Assembly: GCF_903853455.1 (NCBI RefSeq)
Contig: NZ_CAINTR010000186.1
Location: 1 to 64,000, forward strand
Direction: 5' to 3'
Source of the DNA: an uncultured Magnetospirillum sp.
Lineage (GTDB): Bacteria; Pseudomonadota; Alphaproteobacteria; Rhodospirillales; Magnetospirillaceae
DNA: 64,000 bases
In this document: piece after piece, positions 17,464 to 28,719 of the stretch
Numbering within the stretch: position 1 is the first letter of the stretch
Layout: each line of letters opens with the position of its first letter
The notes under the pieces: model-generated
Told to the model about the DNA's origin: nothing
Databases searched by the model: none
The model's input: the letters and a program-made list of their open reading frames with translations, nothing else
Position numbers and translations under genes: made by a program

Positions 17464-17753
17464 TCACCGATCCCGCGATTGGTGCCAGACCGACAGGATA
17501 ACCGCAACCATCTCGCCCGAGCGAGGCGACTGCCGCAGATCATAGATCAGCAGATAATTCGGATAGCGGGTGACCACCCATTCGCGGGTGTCATCCTCGC
17601 CAGCATGGCCCTTGTATGGATGGTGGCCCAGGCTATCGCCAGCAGTGCGAATAGCCGAGATCACGGCTCGGCTGGCGGCCGTGCTACGGGCATGGAGGTA
17701 AGCGCGGATATCGTTGAGTCGGCCCGCGGGTCAGCGGACCAGACTACTTCCAC
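17464..17753 (-). pseudogene. RelE/ParE-family toxin with a frameshift
   Basis: Downstream of the antitoxin, a GTG at 17753 starts EVVWSADPRAD. Sequence in another frame then continues LNDIRAYLHARSTAASRAV into HPYKGHAGEDDTREWVVTR and the end at 17464. Together these form a typical ParE toxin of about 96 residues: an N-terminal helical hairpin, then a central RxW-type strand and the tail YLLIYDLR. The total length, 290 bases, is not a multiple of three, and the frame changes near 17725 (around GACTCAAC). ParE-type toxins poison gyrase or act on ribosomes. This copy is probably inactive unless the shift is a sequencing error. Confidence 0.65.
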
Positions 17754-17941
17754 GGCTGGGGCGCAGGCGGGGGAAGTTCGTTCAACGTATCCCAGGAGTC
17801 CATCCAGGCCGACATTTCGGCATGGCTGATAACTCCCTCCCGGTCCACAGACTCCTGCGCCTTCGCGATCACGCGACGCTTGGCCTCGCGTCCGGCATCA
17901 TGGCTGGGGCGTTGCGGTTCGAGCATAAGTATCGCAGTCAT
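17744..17941 (-). CDS. Antitoxin partner of the ParE-type toxin
   Basis: The likely product is 65 residues from the ATG at 17941; an upstream extension of the frame is low-complexity and unlikely. The C-terminal half (GVISHAEMSAWMDSWDTLNELPPP) is typical of short antitoxins paired with ParE toxins: a helix, then a Trp-containing segment and an acidic, Pro-rich tail that wraps the toxin. The stop TAG overlaps the toxin GTG start (17744-17753), the usual coupled arrangement. The antitoxin is intact although the toxin is shifted. Confidence 0.6.
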   Translation of the reverse strand: MTAILMLEPQRPSHDAGREAKRRVIAKAQESVDREGVISHAEMSAWMDSWDTLNELPPPAPQPWK

Positions 17942-18152
17942 GTGATGGTTTTTATGCGGAGATGGAGCTGAAGGCATCATTTTCCAAGATGCCCTCTCCC
18001 CATACCGACCTTGTCCGCCGAATCCGATAATCAGCTTGGATGGCGGAATACCCGGCCTCGTAGGCTTGTACGAGCATCGAGCTATCGCCGCTTGCCGCGC
18101 CGCGCGACCGCGGGCATAGTCCGCCTCCAATGAATGCGAGAGGGCGAATCTC

Positions 18153-18353
18153 ATGAGTGGTTTCCGCAGTCACGACGGCCAGCAGTCCGACCGCCAGCCC
18201 ATCAAGCGCACCGATGCCGACAAGCGTCGGCTGCTCCAGCGCCTGAAGGACGAGCAGGCTTCGTTCAAGCCCTGGGTCGCCGAGCCGATCAAGACCGCGC
18301 TGGCCAAGCGCATCGCCGAGTTGGAAGCCGACCTGGCGCCGGCTCGGCGCTAA
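18153..18353 (+). CDS. Small charged conserved hypothetical protein
   Basis: The product is 66 residues from an ATG at 18153, with AGAGGG about 10 bases upstream. It is very rich in Lys, Arg, Asp and Glu and predicted helical: RTDADKRRLLQRLKDEQASF, then AKRIAELEADL. There is no signal peptide or membrane segment. It lies 57 bases before dinB on the same strand and could share its transcript. The function is unknown. Confidence 0.55.
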   Translation: MSGFRSHDGQQSDRQPIKRTDADKRRLLQRLKDEQASFKPWVAEPIKTALAKRIAELEADLAPARR

Positions 18354-18410
18354 CAATTCCCTTTTTGTTCTTTCTGGGGTAGAGTCGCCGCGCGAAAGCG
18401 AGAGGTGACG

Positions 18411-19421
18411 ATGGCCGCCCTGTGCCGTGACTGTGGAACCACCGAGGACGCCGAGGCTTGCCCGACCTGCGGTTCCGCACGTCTGGTCCGCCATCCCGAA
18501 TTGCTCGACCTCGCCATCGCCCATATCGACTGCGATTCCTTCTACGCCTCGGTGGAAAAGCGCGACAATCCCGGCCTGCGGGACAAGCCGGTGATCGTCG
18601 GCCATCCCGGCGGCCGCGGCGTGGTCACCACCGCCTGCTATATCGCCCGCCAATTCGGCCCCCGCTCGGCCATGCCCATGTTCAAGGCGTTGGAGCTGTG
18701 CCCCCACGCGGTGGTCATCCCGCCCGACATCGCCAAGTACAAGCGGGTCAGCGCCGCCATCCGCTCGCTGTTCGCCCAGGCGACGCCACTGATCGAGCCG
18801 GTATCGCTGGACGAGGCCTATCTCGACCTGTCGCCGGGGGTCAGGCTGGTGGAGCGGCCGCCGGCGGTGCTGCTGGCCCGCCTGGTCACCGCCATCGAAA
18901 GCCGGGTCGGCATCACCGTGTCGGTGGGGCTCAGCTACAACAAGTTTCTCGCCAAGCTGGCCTCGGACCGCGACAAGCCGCGCGGCTTCGCCGTCATCGG
19001 CCGGACCGAGGCGACGCGGGTCCTGGCCGCGCTGCCGGTGCGCGCCCTGTGGGGAATCGGCGAGGCCACGGCCCGGCGCATGGCCGAGCAGGGCGTCACC
19101 ACCGTCGCCCAGTTGCAGGCCATGCCCGAGGCCGAGCTGTCGGCCCGCTGGGGCAAATTCGGCCGCCAGCTGGCGGGGCTGGTCCATGGCGTCGATCCCC
19201 GCCGCATCGTCCCCGACCGCCCGGCCAAGAGCGTCTCCACCGAGACCACCTTCGCCCGCGACATCAAGGACGCCACCGGCCGGACCGAGACGATCCTGCG
19301 GGCCGGGCGGGTGCTGCTGGACCGGCTGGCCGACGGCCGCGCCTTCCGCTTGATCGGCATCGGCGTCACCGACCTGTGCCCGGCGGCCGAAGCCGACCCC
19401 CCCGATCTGTTCGGATGCTAA
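18411..19421 (+). CDS. dinB: DNA polymerase IV (Y-family translesion polymerase)
   Basis: The protein has 336 residues from the ATG at 18411, which follows AGAGG by five bases; a GTG at 18405 is less likely. An N-terminal zinc-ribbon-like segment (CRDC and CPTC, residues about 5-22) precedes the palm domain. The catalytic motifs are HIDCDSFYASVE (about 42-53) and SLDEAYLDL (about 131-139). A helix-hairpin-helix region (ALWGIGEATARRMAEQGV) and the little-finger domain follow. The N-terminal ribbon is a feature of alphaproteobacterial DinB proteins. It is somewhat short at the C-terminus and lacks an obvious beta-clamp peptide at the extreme end. Role: error-prone bypass of DNA lesions. Confidence 0.92.
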   Translation: MAALCRDCGTTEDAEACPTCGSARLVRHPELLDLAIAHIDCDSFYASVEKRDNPGLRDKPVIVGHPGGRGVVTTACYIARQFGPRSAMPMFKALELCPHAVVIPPDIAKYKRVSAAIRSLFAQATPLIEPVSLDEAYLDLSPGVRLVERPPAVLLARLVTAIESRVGITVSVGLSYNKFLAKLASDRDKPRGFAVIGRTEATRVLAALPVRALWGIGEATARRMAEQGVTTVAQLQAMPEAELSARWGKFGRQLAGLVHGVDPRRIVPDRPAKSVSTETTFARDIKDATGRTETILRAGRVLLDRLADGRAFRLIGIGVTDLCPAAEADPPDLFGC

Positions 19422-19544
19422 AATCCGCATCGAACGTGATCGTTTCGATGGAAATCCGTGCAGGTTCCATGCAAGCTGGGGATGGAATGAATCATCCGGC
19501 GCCCCACAAGACCGGAAGCAAACAAACCGGGGGAGGACGACACG

Positions 19545-20522
19545 GTGCCAACAGCCCGCAGTGCTGAGTTCGCGCACGCCTTTGCCGTGCGGTTGATGCA
19601 ACATCTGGTGGTTCCCACCTTCGTGCTCGACGCCGAGCGCCGGGTCATCATCTGGAACAAGGCGTGCGAGCGCCTGACCGGGGTGACCGCCATGGAAGTG
19701 CTGGGAACCAGCGATCATTGGCAGGCGTTCTACGAAGCCCCCCGCCACTGCCTGGCCGACATCCTGGCCCTGGGCAGCACCGAGGAGCTGGACGCCCTCT
19801 ACGTCGCCCACTCCGAACCCGGCGAAAGCACCCACGGCCTCAAGGCCGAGAACTGGTGCGTCATGCCCAAGGTCAAGAAGCGGCTCTATCTCGCCATCGA
19901 CGCCGGTCCGATCTTCGACGAGGACGGCACCCTGCTGGCGGTGGTCGAGACGCTGCGCGACTACACCGAACAGAAGCTGGCGCAAATGGCGCTCCACAGT
20001 CTGGCGGTCAAGGACGGCCTGACCGGGCTGGCCAACCGCCGCAGCTTCGACGAACGGTTGGAATCCGACTGGCTGCATGCCCTGCGCGAACAGGTGCCCA
20101 TATCACTGCTGCTGGTCGATGTGGATCACTTCAAGCTCTACAACGACACCTACGGCCACCAGAAGGGCGATTCCTGCCTGAAGGCGGTGGCGGCGGTCCT
20201 GGACACCCAGGTGTTCCGCCCTTCCGACCTGGCGGCGCGCTACGGCGGCGAGGAATTCGCGGTGATCATGCCCACCACCGATCTGGACGGCGCCCTGCGG
20301 GTGGCTGATCGCCTCCGCGAGACGGTGATGGAGCTTGCCCTGCCCCATTCCGCCAGCCAGAGCGATGACCGGGTGACCATCAGCATCGGCGCCGCCTCGG
20401 CGGTTCCGACCATCGATCAGGGCTCGGCCGACCTGATCGCCGCCGCCGATGCCGCCCTCTACCGGGCCAAGCATGCCGGCCGCAACCGGGTGATGGGCGG
20501 CGAACTGGTGGCGGCGGAGTAA
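19545..20522 (+). CDS. PAS-GGDEF diguanylate cyclase
   Basis: The 325-residue protein starts at a GTG at 19545. A PAS domain occupies residues about 15-130 (FVLDAERRVIIWNKACERLTG) and a GGDEF domain about 150-320. The active-site loop reads GGEEF at about residue 234, so cyclase activity is expected. The RPSD motif five residues before it fits an inhibitory I-site for c-di-GMP feedback. No transmembrane segment is seen, so the signal is cytoplasmic. The gene stands alone between dinB and a convergent gene. It makes c-di-GMP, probably in response to a PAS-bound cue that cannot be named from sequence. Confidence 0.88.
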   Translation: MPTARSAEFAHAFAVRLMQHLVVPTFVLDAERRVIIWNKACERLTGVTAMEVLGTSDHWQAFYEAPRHCLADILALGSTEELDALYVAHSEPGESTHGLKAENWCVMPKVKKRLYLAIDAGPIFDEDGTLLAVVETLRDYTEQKLAQMALHSLAVKDGLTGLANRRSFDERLESDWLHALREQVPISLLLVDVDHFKLYNDTYGHQKGDSCLKAVAAVLDTQVFRPSDLAARYGGEEFAVIMPTTDLDGALRVADRLRETVMELALPHSASQSDDRVTISIGAASAVPTIDQGSADLIAAADAALYRAKHAGRNRVMGGELVAAE

Positions 20523-20697
20523 AGCCACGAAACCGTCCCTGGGCATGACCGAAAGAGGATTCACCGCCAAGACACCAAGAGGCCTCCTGGGTGGCGCCGT
20601 TCCATCTTCCGTCCGCGCGGCGGACAGTCATTTTATCGAAGCGGTGATGAAATCGGCGTCCATCCGAGATGACGGGAAGCAGATGTCCCGACCGTCC

Positions 20698-22127
<1,430 letters not shown>

Positions 22128-22192
22128 CGTCAAGAACCTATTGGAATCACACGATTCATTTCCATGGGTTGGGGTCTCCCCATCGGACGCAA

Positions 22193-22801
22193 CTACATAT
22201 ATTGCGCCACCGGGGCAAAGGAGCGGCGGTGATGGGGCGTCGGCCCCAGCTGTTTGAGGGCGGCGAGATGCTCCGCCGTGCCGTAGCCGGCGTTGCGCTC
22301 CCAGCCATAGCCGGGCCAGGCGGCGGCCAGATCGGCCATGATGGCGTCACGGCGGACCTTGGCCACCACCGAGGCGGCGGCGATGGACAGCGAGAGGCTG
22401 TCGCCCTTGACCACGCAGCGCACCGGGCAGGGCAGCCTGGGCGGCCGGTTGCCGTCCACCAGGGCGTGGTCCGCCTTGGTCGCCAGCGCGTCGTAGGCCC
22501 GGCGCATGGCCAGCAGCGTGGCCTGGAGGATGTTGACGCGGTCGATCTCCTCCACACCGGCCTCGCCGAAGCCGATGATGGCGGCCTCGGGAATCAGCTC
22601 CGCCAGTTCCTCCCGCAGCCGCTTGGACAGCGCCTTGGAATCGTCCAGGCGGTCCAGCAGCCGCCGGGGCAGGCGGGCCGGGTCGAGGATCACGGCGGCG
22701 GCGACCACCGGCCCCGCCAGCGGCCCTCGCCCGACCTCGTCGATGCCGGCGACCACGCCGCCCAGTTCGTTCTCCAGGCTTAAATCAGGCATCGGCGCCA
22801 T
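22193..22801 (-). CDS. rnhB: Ribonuclease HII
   Basis: The protein has at most 202 residues; the start may be the ATG at 22801 or the one at 22792. The N-terminal motif [17 protein letters not shown] near residue 19 is the RNase HII signature. The Asp/Glu pair there and a later Asp (HALVDG) form the metal site. The enzyme removes RNA from RNA-DNA hybrids and initiates ribonucleotide excision repair. The start overlaps the antiporter stop by 17 bases, and ccrM follows 95 bases downstream on the same strand. Confidence 0.93.
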   Translation of the reverse strand: MAPMPDLSLENELGGVVAGIDEVGRGPLAGPVVAAAVILDPARLPRRLLDRLDDSKALSKRLREELAELIPEAAIIGFGEAGVEEIDRVNILQATLLAMRRAYDALATKADHALVDGNRPPRLPCPVRCVVKGDSLSLSIAAASVVAKVRRDAIMADLAAAWPGYGWERNAGYGTAEHLAALKQLGPTPHHRRSFAPVAQYM

Positions 22802-24068
22802 CCTTCCGGGGACCGCGAGTCAGCAGCCGGGTCTTGCGGGCGACGCGGGAAATGGCCTGGGCATCCTCGCCGTAGAGCCGGCTGATCAGCTCGCGGAAGG
22901 TCACCACGTGCACGGCGGCCACCCGGTGCATGCGGCGCATGGTGAACAGCCAGAACGGCGACAGCACCAGCGACAGCACGGTGACCGCCACCACCAGCTT
23001 GGTTTCCTGGCTGGAGATCAGATGGCTGGCCTTGCCGGTCTCGGCCAGCAGGAACGAGAACTCGCCGATCTGGGCCAGGGCGACGCCGGCCAGGAAGGCG
23101 CTGGGCCAATCCTGCCGCAGCAGGCGCAACGCCAGGACGTTGAGCGCCGTCTTGAACACCGTCACCATGGCCAGCAGCAGCAGGACGGTGCCGAGATGCC
23201 GCCAGATGAACCCGAGGTCCAGCAGCAGCCCGATGGACAGGAAGAACACCATCAGCAGCACGCTCTTGACCGGCTGCGCCCGCTTCAGCAGCACCTCGCT
23301 CTGGGCGGTGTTGCCCAGGATCACGCCGCCGAGGAAGGCGCCATAGGCCGGCGACATGTCCAGCACGCCCGACAGCGCCGCCGCGCCGAAGCACCAGGTC
23401 AGCGCCGCCAGGGTGGACAGGTCCACGTCGTGGATCAGGCGCGAGGTCAGCGGCAGCACCAGCTTGCGCCGCGACAGCAGCCAGAACAGCAGAACCAGGA
23501 TCAGCATGGACAGCACCACCCGGCCGGCGTCCATGGGCTCGATGGTGCGGGTCTCCATGGCTTCCAGCATCAGCATCATGGGCACCACCGCCATGTCCTG
23601 GGCGATCAGGATGGCGACGGTGGTCCGCCCCACGGGAGTGTCCAGCTCCTCCGAGCTTTCCAGGATCTTGATCACCACCGCCGTCGACGAAATCGCCACG
23701 GCGCAGCCCAGCACCACCGCCAGCCCCAGGCTCCAGCCCAACAGATGGCGCAGCAGCAGCGCCGCCCCGACGCTGCCGGCGATCTGCAGGCAGGTGGCGA
23801 ACAGGGCGGTCTTCCACACCGCCATGAAGCGCCGCAGGTCGAGGCGCATCCCCACCACGAACAGCAGCATCAGCACGCCGAACTCGGCCAGGGTGGAGAT
23901 GGCGTCGCGGTTGCTGACCAGCGCCAGCCCCGACGGCCCCAGCACCACCCCGGCCAGGATATAGCCGACGATGGAAGGCTGACGGAAATGGCTCATCAGC
24001 CCGCCGCACAGGACGGCGGACATGGCCACGATGGCGGCGGCGGTCAGTTCGGGGTGATGAATATCCAT
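22785..24068 (-). CDS. Kef/CPA2-type cation:proton antiporter membrane protein
   Basis: The protein has 427 residues from the ATG at 24068 ([19 protein letters not shown]); the open frame extends upstream but without hydrophobic or conserved sequence. About 11-12 hydrophobic segments follow, with the family motifs [13 protein letters not shown] and [12 protein letters not shown] near the N-terminus and [19 protein letters not shown] mid-protein. It belongs to the CPA2 Na+/H+ and K+/H+ antiporter family. The C-terminal soluble RCK/TrkA-N domain found in KefB/KefC is absent; only about 55 residues follow the last membrane segment. Ion specificity cannot be assigned. It overlaps rnhB. Confidence 0.85.
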   Translation of the reverse strand: MDIHHPELTAAAIVAMSAVLCGGLMSHFRQPSIVGYILAGVVLGPSGLALVSNRDAISTLAEFGVLMLLFVVGMRLDLRRFMAVWKTALFATCLQIAGSVGAALLLRHLLGWSLGLAVVLGCAVAISSTAVVIKILESSEELDTPVGRTTVAILIAQDMAVVPMMLMLEAMETRTIEPMDAGRVVLSMLILVLLFWLLSRRKLVLPLTSRLIHDVDLSTLAALTWCFGAAALSGVLDMSPAYGAFLGGVILGNTAQSEVLLKRAQPVKSVLLMVFFLSIGLLLDLGFIWRHLGTVLLLLAMVTVFKTALNVLALRLLRQDWPSAFLAGVALAQIGEFSFLLAETGKASHLISSQETKLVVAVTVLSLVLSPFWLFTMRRMHRVAAVHVVTFRELISRLYGEDAQAISRVARKTRLLTRGPRKDGADA

Positions 24069-24194
24069 GGCCTCGGCTTCATAGCATGTCCGGAGCCCCG
24101 GGTTTAGGGGGTGGTTGTGGCGAGAGTATGGCGGGCGGCACCGCCAACCGAAGTCATATTGCCGCTTTATTGCGCAACTTTGGAATCGTGCTAA

Positions 24195-24200
24195 TATAAT
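24195..24200 (+). promoter_or_regulatory. Possible -10 box upstream of the chemoreceptor
   Basis: A perfect TATAAT sits in a locally AT-rich stretch 113 bases before the chemoreceptor ATG. The best -35 candidate, TTGCGC at 24170-24175, is 19 bases away, so the promoter is weak or needs an activator. The surrounding interval holds no gene. Confidence 0.35.
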
Positions 24201-24312
24201 AGGCACAATAAATGTACGGTTATGATTCGGGTGGGGATCCGGTCATCCGTTCACGCCGGCTTTCGCGAAAGTTCTGTCCGCGACGACCGACACTCCTGGG
24301 GGAATCCGGCAC

Positions 24313-26013
24313 ATGACCAAGCGACCCAATATCGCGACTCTCACCAATGTCCTGGCGGCGGCCGTCATCGCCGGCTTCGTGGCCATGATCGGCACCAGCG
24401 TCTGGGCCATCGGCGAGTTGAAGGTGGGCGGTCCCATCTACCAGCGCATCGTGCTGGGCAAGGATCTGGTCGCCGACATCCTGCCTCCCCCGGAATATGT
24501 GCTGGAGGCTTTCCTGGAGGTCAGCCTCGCCCAGGCCAATCCGGCCGATCTCGCCCCACGCAAGGAAGCCTTGGCCAAGCTGCGCAAGGATTACGACGAG
24601 CGTCACACCTATTGGCTGGCCCAGGACATGGACGCCAAGGTGCGCGACCGCCTGACCGTGGGCGCCCATGCTCCCGCCATGCGGCTGTGGCAGGTGACGG
24701 AGGGCCGCTTCCTGCCGGCCCTGGAGAAGGGCGACGTCGAGGAAGCCCGCCTCGCCTATGCCGCCATCGCCGAAGCCTATACCGCCCACCGTGCCGAAAT
24801 CGACGCGGTGGTCAAGGAAGCCGATCGCATGACCGCCGAAACCGAGGCCGAGGCGGCCCGGCAGGAAAGCGTCTTCATGTCGGTGCTGTGGACGGTCTCC
24901 GCCGTGGTGCTGGCCATCGGCCTGCTGAGCGTCGCCGGCCTGATCCTCGGCGTGGTCCGCCCGCTCAACGCCATGACCCGCACCATGGGGCTGTTGGCCA
25001 ATGGCGAGCTCGACACCGTCATCCCGTCCACCGCCCGCGGCGACGAGATCGGCGCCATGGCCCGCTCGGTCGACGTCTTCAAGGACAATGCCCGCAAGGT
25101 CGAGACGTTGCGGCGCGAGCAGGCCGACAGCGAGTGTCGTGTCGCCGTCGGACGCCGCGCCGATCTGCAGCACATGGCCGACAGCCTCGACGCCAGGGTG
25201 GGCGAGGTGATCGGCGTGGTCGCGTCGGCGGCGACGGAATTGCAGGCCAACGCCCAGGGCATGGCGGCCATTTCGGAACAGACCGTCCGCCACACCACCG
25301 CCGTGGCCGCGGCCAGCGAGCAGGCGGCGGCCAATGTGGCGACGGTGGCGGCCGCCTCCGAGGAATTGTCGGCCTCCAGCCATGAAATCGCGGCGCAGGT
25401 CAGCATGGCCAGCGAGATCGCCAAGAACGCCGCCGCCGAGGCCGAAACCACCGACGAACTGGTGCGCAGTCTGGCCGAAGCCGCCGGCAAGATCGGCGAC
25501 GTGGTCAGCCTGATCAACGACATCGCCGCCCAGACCAATCTTCTCGCCCTCAACGCCACCATTGAGGCGGCCCGCGCCGGCGACGCCGGCAAGGGCTTCG
25601 CCGTGGTGGCCAACGAGGTCAAGACCTTGGCCAACCAGACCTCACGGGCCACCGAGGAAATCACCGCCCAGATCGCCGGCGTCCAGCACCGCACCGAGCA
25701 GGCGGTGACCGCCATCCACAACATCGCCGGCACCATCGAGCGCATGAACGAGATTTCCGGCGCCATCGCCGTGGCGGTGGAGGAGCAAGGGGCAGCGACC
25801 CAGGAGATTTCCCGCAACATCCAGCAGGCCCACAGCGGAACCACCGAGGTCGCCAACACCATCGCCGACGTCAGGGACGGCGCCACCCAGAGCAGCACCG
25901 CCGCCCATGACGTGCTGGGCGCCGCCGACGACCTCAACCAGCAGGCGGAATCCCTGCGAACGGTGGTCGATGACTTCCTCGCCGGCATCCGCGCCGACGG
26001 GGCCGCCGCATAG
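24313..26013 (+). CDS. Methyl-accepting chemotaxis protein
   Basis: The 566-residue protein has a transmembrane helix at about 13-36 ([20 protein letters not shown]) and a periplasmic region of about 150 residues rich in helices. A second transmembrane helix lies at about 190-212, with HAMP at about 213-265. The long signalling domain has its tip around the conserved [20 protein letters not shown] (about 408-427). The periplasmic part resembles helical-bundle sensors, but no ligand can be named. There is no C-terminal CheR-binding pentapeptide. It stands alone, with no che genes nearby. Confidence 0.92.
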   Translation: MTKRPNIATLTNVLAAAVIAGFVAMIGTSVWAIGELKVGGPIYQRIVLGKDLVADILPPPEYVLEAFLEVSLAQANPADLAPRKEALAKLRKDYDERHTYWLAQDMDAKVRDRLTVGAHAPAMRLWQVTEGRFLPALEKGDVEEARLAYAAIAEAYTAHRAEIDAVVKEADRMTAETEAEAARQESVFMSVLWTVSAVVLAIGLLSVAGLILGVVRPLNAMTRTMGLLANGELDTVIPSTARGDEIGAMARSVDVFKDNARKVETLRREQADSECRVAVGRRADLQHMADSLDARVGEVIGVVASAATELQANAQGMAAISEQTVRHTTAVAAASEQAAANVATVAAASEELSASSHEIAAQVSMASEIAKNAAAEAETTDELVRSLAEAAGKIGDVVSLINDIAAQTNLLALNATIEAARAGDAGKGFAVVANEVKTLANQTSRATEEITAQIAGVQHRTEQAVTAIHNIAGTIERMNEISGAIAVAVEEQGAATQEISRNIQQAHSGTTEVANTIADVRDGATQSSTAAHDVLGAADDLNQQAESLRTVVDDFLAGIRADGAAA

Positions 26014-26115
26014 GATCAAGCCTCGCGAGGCGTGACGAGAGCCCCCTCCCAACCAGGGGGCTTACGTAGATTCCGATTCCCCTGTCGCGGGCATAACTTC
26101 TGCTAGGATGATTCG

Positions 26116-26147
26116 GGAACTTCCCTTTTCTCGAAAAGGGAAGTTCC
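26116..26147. repeat. Perfect 14-bp inverted repeat (strong hairpin)
   Basis: GGAACTTCCCTTTT at 26116-26129 is followed by a CTCG loop and its exact complement at 26134-26147. No T-run follows on the plus strand, so it is not a standard terminator. It could be an operator or an RNA hairpin in the leader of the kinase gene that starts 67 bases later. Confidence 0.6.
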
Positions 26148-26213
26148 AGGGAACAGCCCCAGCGGGGCCATCCGCATGCAGATGCTTCTCGGCCACGCGC
26201 AAAGGGGACGTCC

Positions 26214-27362
26214 ATGATTCCGGCCTCCGGCTCTCCTCTCCCCGCGCCGGCAGGCGCGGCCGCTGCGCAAGAGGCGCTGCGCGTTTCCGAAAGCCGTTAC
26301 CGGCGCTTGTTTGAAACCGCTCAGGACGGGATTCTGCTTCTCAACGCCGACACCGCCCAGATCGAGGACGTCAACCCATTCCTGATCAAGATGCTCGGCT
26401 ACTCCCATGCGGAGTTTCTGGGGAAAAAGCTGTGGGAAGTCGGCCCGTTCGCCGACATTGCCCAGAGCAAGGAAATGTTCGAGGTGCTGCTGGCGAAAGG
26501 CTATGTCCGATACGATGACCTCCCTCTGAAAACAATTGCAGGGGCGCGGGTCGCGGTCGAATTCGTCAGCAATTCCTATAGCTGCGAAGGCATCAAGGTC
26601 ATTCAGTGCAACATCCGCGACATTTCCGAGCGCAAGGCGGCCGAGGCGAAAATCCAGGTCAGTGGCAAGGAGCTCATGGAGTCCAACGCCGAGCTTGAGC
26701 AATTCGCCTATGTCGCCGCGCACGACTTGCGCGAACCGCTGCGAATGGTCAACACTTTCCTCACCCTTCTGGAGAGGCGCAATCCCCAGCTTGACGGCGA
26801 GTCAAAGGAGTTTCTGGCCTTCGCCAAGGAGGGCGCGGTGCGGATGGATCGTCTGGTGCACGATCTGCTGGACCTTTCGCGCATCAGCCGGAGCTCCGTC
26901 ACGCCCTCCCCGGTGGATAGCGGCGCTGCGGTCGAGGACGCCATTTCGGACCTTTTCATTCTCATCGGGGAAACCAAAACCGACGTGAGCGTGGCGCCCC
27001 CCATGCCGGTGGTGATCGGCAATAAAGAGGAACTGGTCCGGTTGTTTCTGAACCTGATCGGCAACGCCATCAAATACCGCCGGATGGGCCACCGCCCGGA
27101 GATCCGCGTCAGTTGCCGGCAACACCACGATGACTGGCAATTCGCCGTGGCGGATAACGGCATCGGCATCGACGCCGAATATTGCGACCGTATCTTCATG
27201 ATTTTCCAACGCCTGCACGTCCGTGACCAATACGAGGGAACGGGCATCGGCCTTGCCATCTGCAAGAAAATCGTCGAGGCCCACGGCGGCCGCATCTGGG
27301 TCGAATCGACGCCCGGCGAAGGCTCGACCTTCTATTTCACACTGCCCAAGGAGGGGGCTTAA
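26214..27362 (+). CDS. Soluble PAS-domain histidine kinase
   Basis: The 382-residue protein has a PAS domain at about 25-145 (SRYRRLFETAQDGILLLNAD) and a bacteriophytochrome-like HisKA region. The phospho-accepting His lies in [15 protein letters not shown] near residue 170, followed by a HATPase domain with N, G1 and G2 boxes (LIGNAIKYR, DNGIGID, GTGIGLAIC). No membrane segment is present, so it senses a cytoplasmic signal. Its kinase core closely resembles the C-terminal part of the kinase at 28720-31137, so the two are paralogues. No response regulator is adjacent. Its 3' end overlaps the convergent TPR gene by four bases. Confidence 0.88.
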   Translation: MIPASGSPLPAPAGAAAAQEALRVSESRYRRLFETAQDGILLLNADTAQIEDVNPFLIKMLGYSHAEFLGKKLWEVGPFADIAQSKEMFEVLLAKGYVRYDDLPLKTIAGARVAVEFVSNSYSCEGIKVIQCNIRDISERKAAEAKIQVSGKELMESNAELEQFAYVAAHDLREPLRMVNTFLTLLERRNPQLDGESKEFLAFAKEGAVRMDRLVHDLLDLSRISRSSVTPSPVDSGAAVEDAISDLFILIGETKTDVSVAPPMPVVIGNKEELVRLFLNLIGNAIKYRRMGHRPEIRVSCRQHHDDWQFAVADNGIGIDAEYCDRIFMIFQRLHVRDQYEGTGIGLAICKKIVEAHGGRIWVESTPGEGSTFYFTLPKEGA

Positions 27363-28711
27363 GGCCCCACCAATGCCCTCAGCGCCGCCGCCAGTTCCGC
27401 CACCGGCGTCTTGAAGTCGAAGGGATCGGGCTGACGGAACAGGCGCATGGTGGGATACCACGGCGAGGTCGATGGCTCGTCCTGCCAGCGCCAGTCGGAG
27501 ACATGGCGCAACAGCACCCAGACCGGCCGGCCCAGGGCTCCCGCCAGATGGGCGGTGGAGGTGTCGATGGTGACGATCAGGTCGAGACGCTCCATCACCG
27601 CGGCGGTGTCGGCGAAGCTGGCGAGCGCCGGAGCGGCGTCGATCACCAGCCGGTTGACCCCCAGCCGGGCGAGATCGGCGCTCCGTGGCCCCAGTTGCAG
27701 GCTGGTGACGGCGACGCGCGGGTCCTCCAGCAACGGTGTCAACTCCTCCAACGGCCATGACCGGTCGCGCGGCGTGGTCTTGCCGGCCCAGACCAGCCCC
27801 AGATTCAGCACCGCTCCGGGGAGCTTGGGCATGACCAGTTGCGGGCGGGGCGGCGCGGTCAGATAGGGGATGGCGGCGGGGATGGCGGCGAAGCGAGTGT
27901 CCATGAGATGAGGCAGGCTGGCCATGGGCGCCCAGACGTCGTAGGCCGGCACCGGCGCGCCCTTGGCCACCAGGGTGACCACCCCGGCCAGCCCGGCGAA
28001 CAGCTCGGCCAGTTCGGGCAGGCATTCCAGCACGATGGCGGCGCCGCGCTCCGCCAGCAGGGGGACGTAGCGGGCGAATTGCAGGGCGTCGCCGAAGCCC
28101 TGCTCGCTGGTCAGCAGGATAGTCTTGCCGGCAATGGGGCCGCCGGCCCAGCGCTCGCCGGGAAAGGGGCGCGGAGGATTGCGCGCCAGCCCCAGCCGTG
28201 CCTCGTAGCCGGCGAAACCGCGCCGGTAGTCGCCCTGATACAGCCGGGTCAGGGCAAGGTCCCACTGCACCTCGGCATTGTCCGGCTGAGCCGCCGCGAC
28301 CTGCTCCAGCAGGGCGGCGGCTTCCTCCATGCGGCGGCGATCCCGTAGCACCAGGGCGAAATTGTAGATGAAGCTGAGGGTGTCGGGCGCCAGGGAGACC
28401 GCCTGGGCCAGCGCCTCCTCCGCCTCGGCCAGCCGGCCGAGGTCGCGCAGCGCGTTGCCCAGATTGGACAGGGTGCCGGCCTGATCGGGCTCCAGGGCCA
28501 GGGACCGGCGATAGCACGGCACCGCCGCCTCGGGCTTGCCCCGGCGCCGCAGCACCGCGCCGAGATTGGCGTGGGCGGAGGCCAAGGACGGCAGCAACTG
28601 GGCGGCGTGGGCAAACCCGCGCTCGGCGTCTTCCAGCCGCCCGCCCTGCCAGGCCTGGGCGGCCATGGCGAAGGCCTGCCGCGCTTCGGCCTCGGAATCG
28701 ACAACGGACAT
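27359..28711 (-). CDS. TPR protein with a C-terminal glycosyltransferase-9-like domain
   Basis: The 450-residue protein has about four to five tetratricopeptide repeats at residues 10-170 (ASAHANLGAVLRRRGKPEAA; GTLSNLGNALRDLGRLAEAE). A Rossmann-like domain at about 190-450 follows, containing KTILLTSEQGFGDALQFARY and LDLIVTIDTSTAHLAGALG. These are typical of the heptosyltransferase-like TPR proteins of Magnetospirillum and relatives. It probably acts in the cytoplasm on surface glycans or protein glycosylation; the substrate is unknown. It sits between two kinase genes and ends eight bases downstream of the kinase at 28720, in the same direction. Confidence 0.8.
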   Translation of the reverse strand: MSVVDSEAEARQAFAMAAQAWQGGRLEDAERGFAHAAQLLPSLASAHANLGAVLRRRGKPEAAVPCYRRSLALEPDQAGTLSNLGNALRDLGRLAEAEEALAQAVSLAPDTLSFIYNFALVLRDRRRMEEAAALLEQVAAAQPDNAEVQWDLALTRLYQGDYRRGFAGYEARLGLARNPPRPFPGERWAGGPIAGKTILLTSEQGFGDALQFARYVPLLAERGAAIVLECLPELAELFAGLAGVVTLVAKGAPVPAYDVWAPMASLPHLMDTRFAAIPAAIPYLTAPPRPQLVMPKLPGAVLNLGLVWAGKTTPRDRSWPLEELTPLLEDPRVAVTSLQLGPRSADLARLGVNRLVIDAAPALASFADTAAVMERLDLIVTIDTSTAHLAGALGRPVWVLLRHVSDWRWQDEPSTSPWYPTMRLFRQPDPFDFKTPVAELAAALRALVGP

Positions 28712-28719
28712 GGGGCTCC

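Noticed and set aside
22506-24107. Plus-strand frame of 533 codons over the antiporter
   Set aside because: Extremely rich in Gln, His, Gly and Arg, as expected for the complement of a hydrophobic GC-rich gene; no domain is recognisable.
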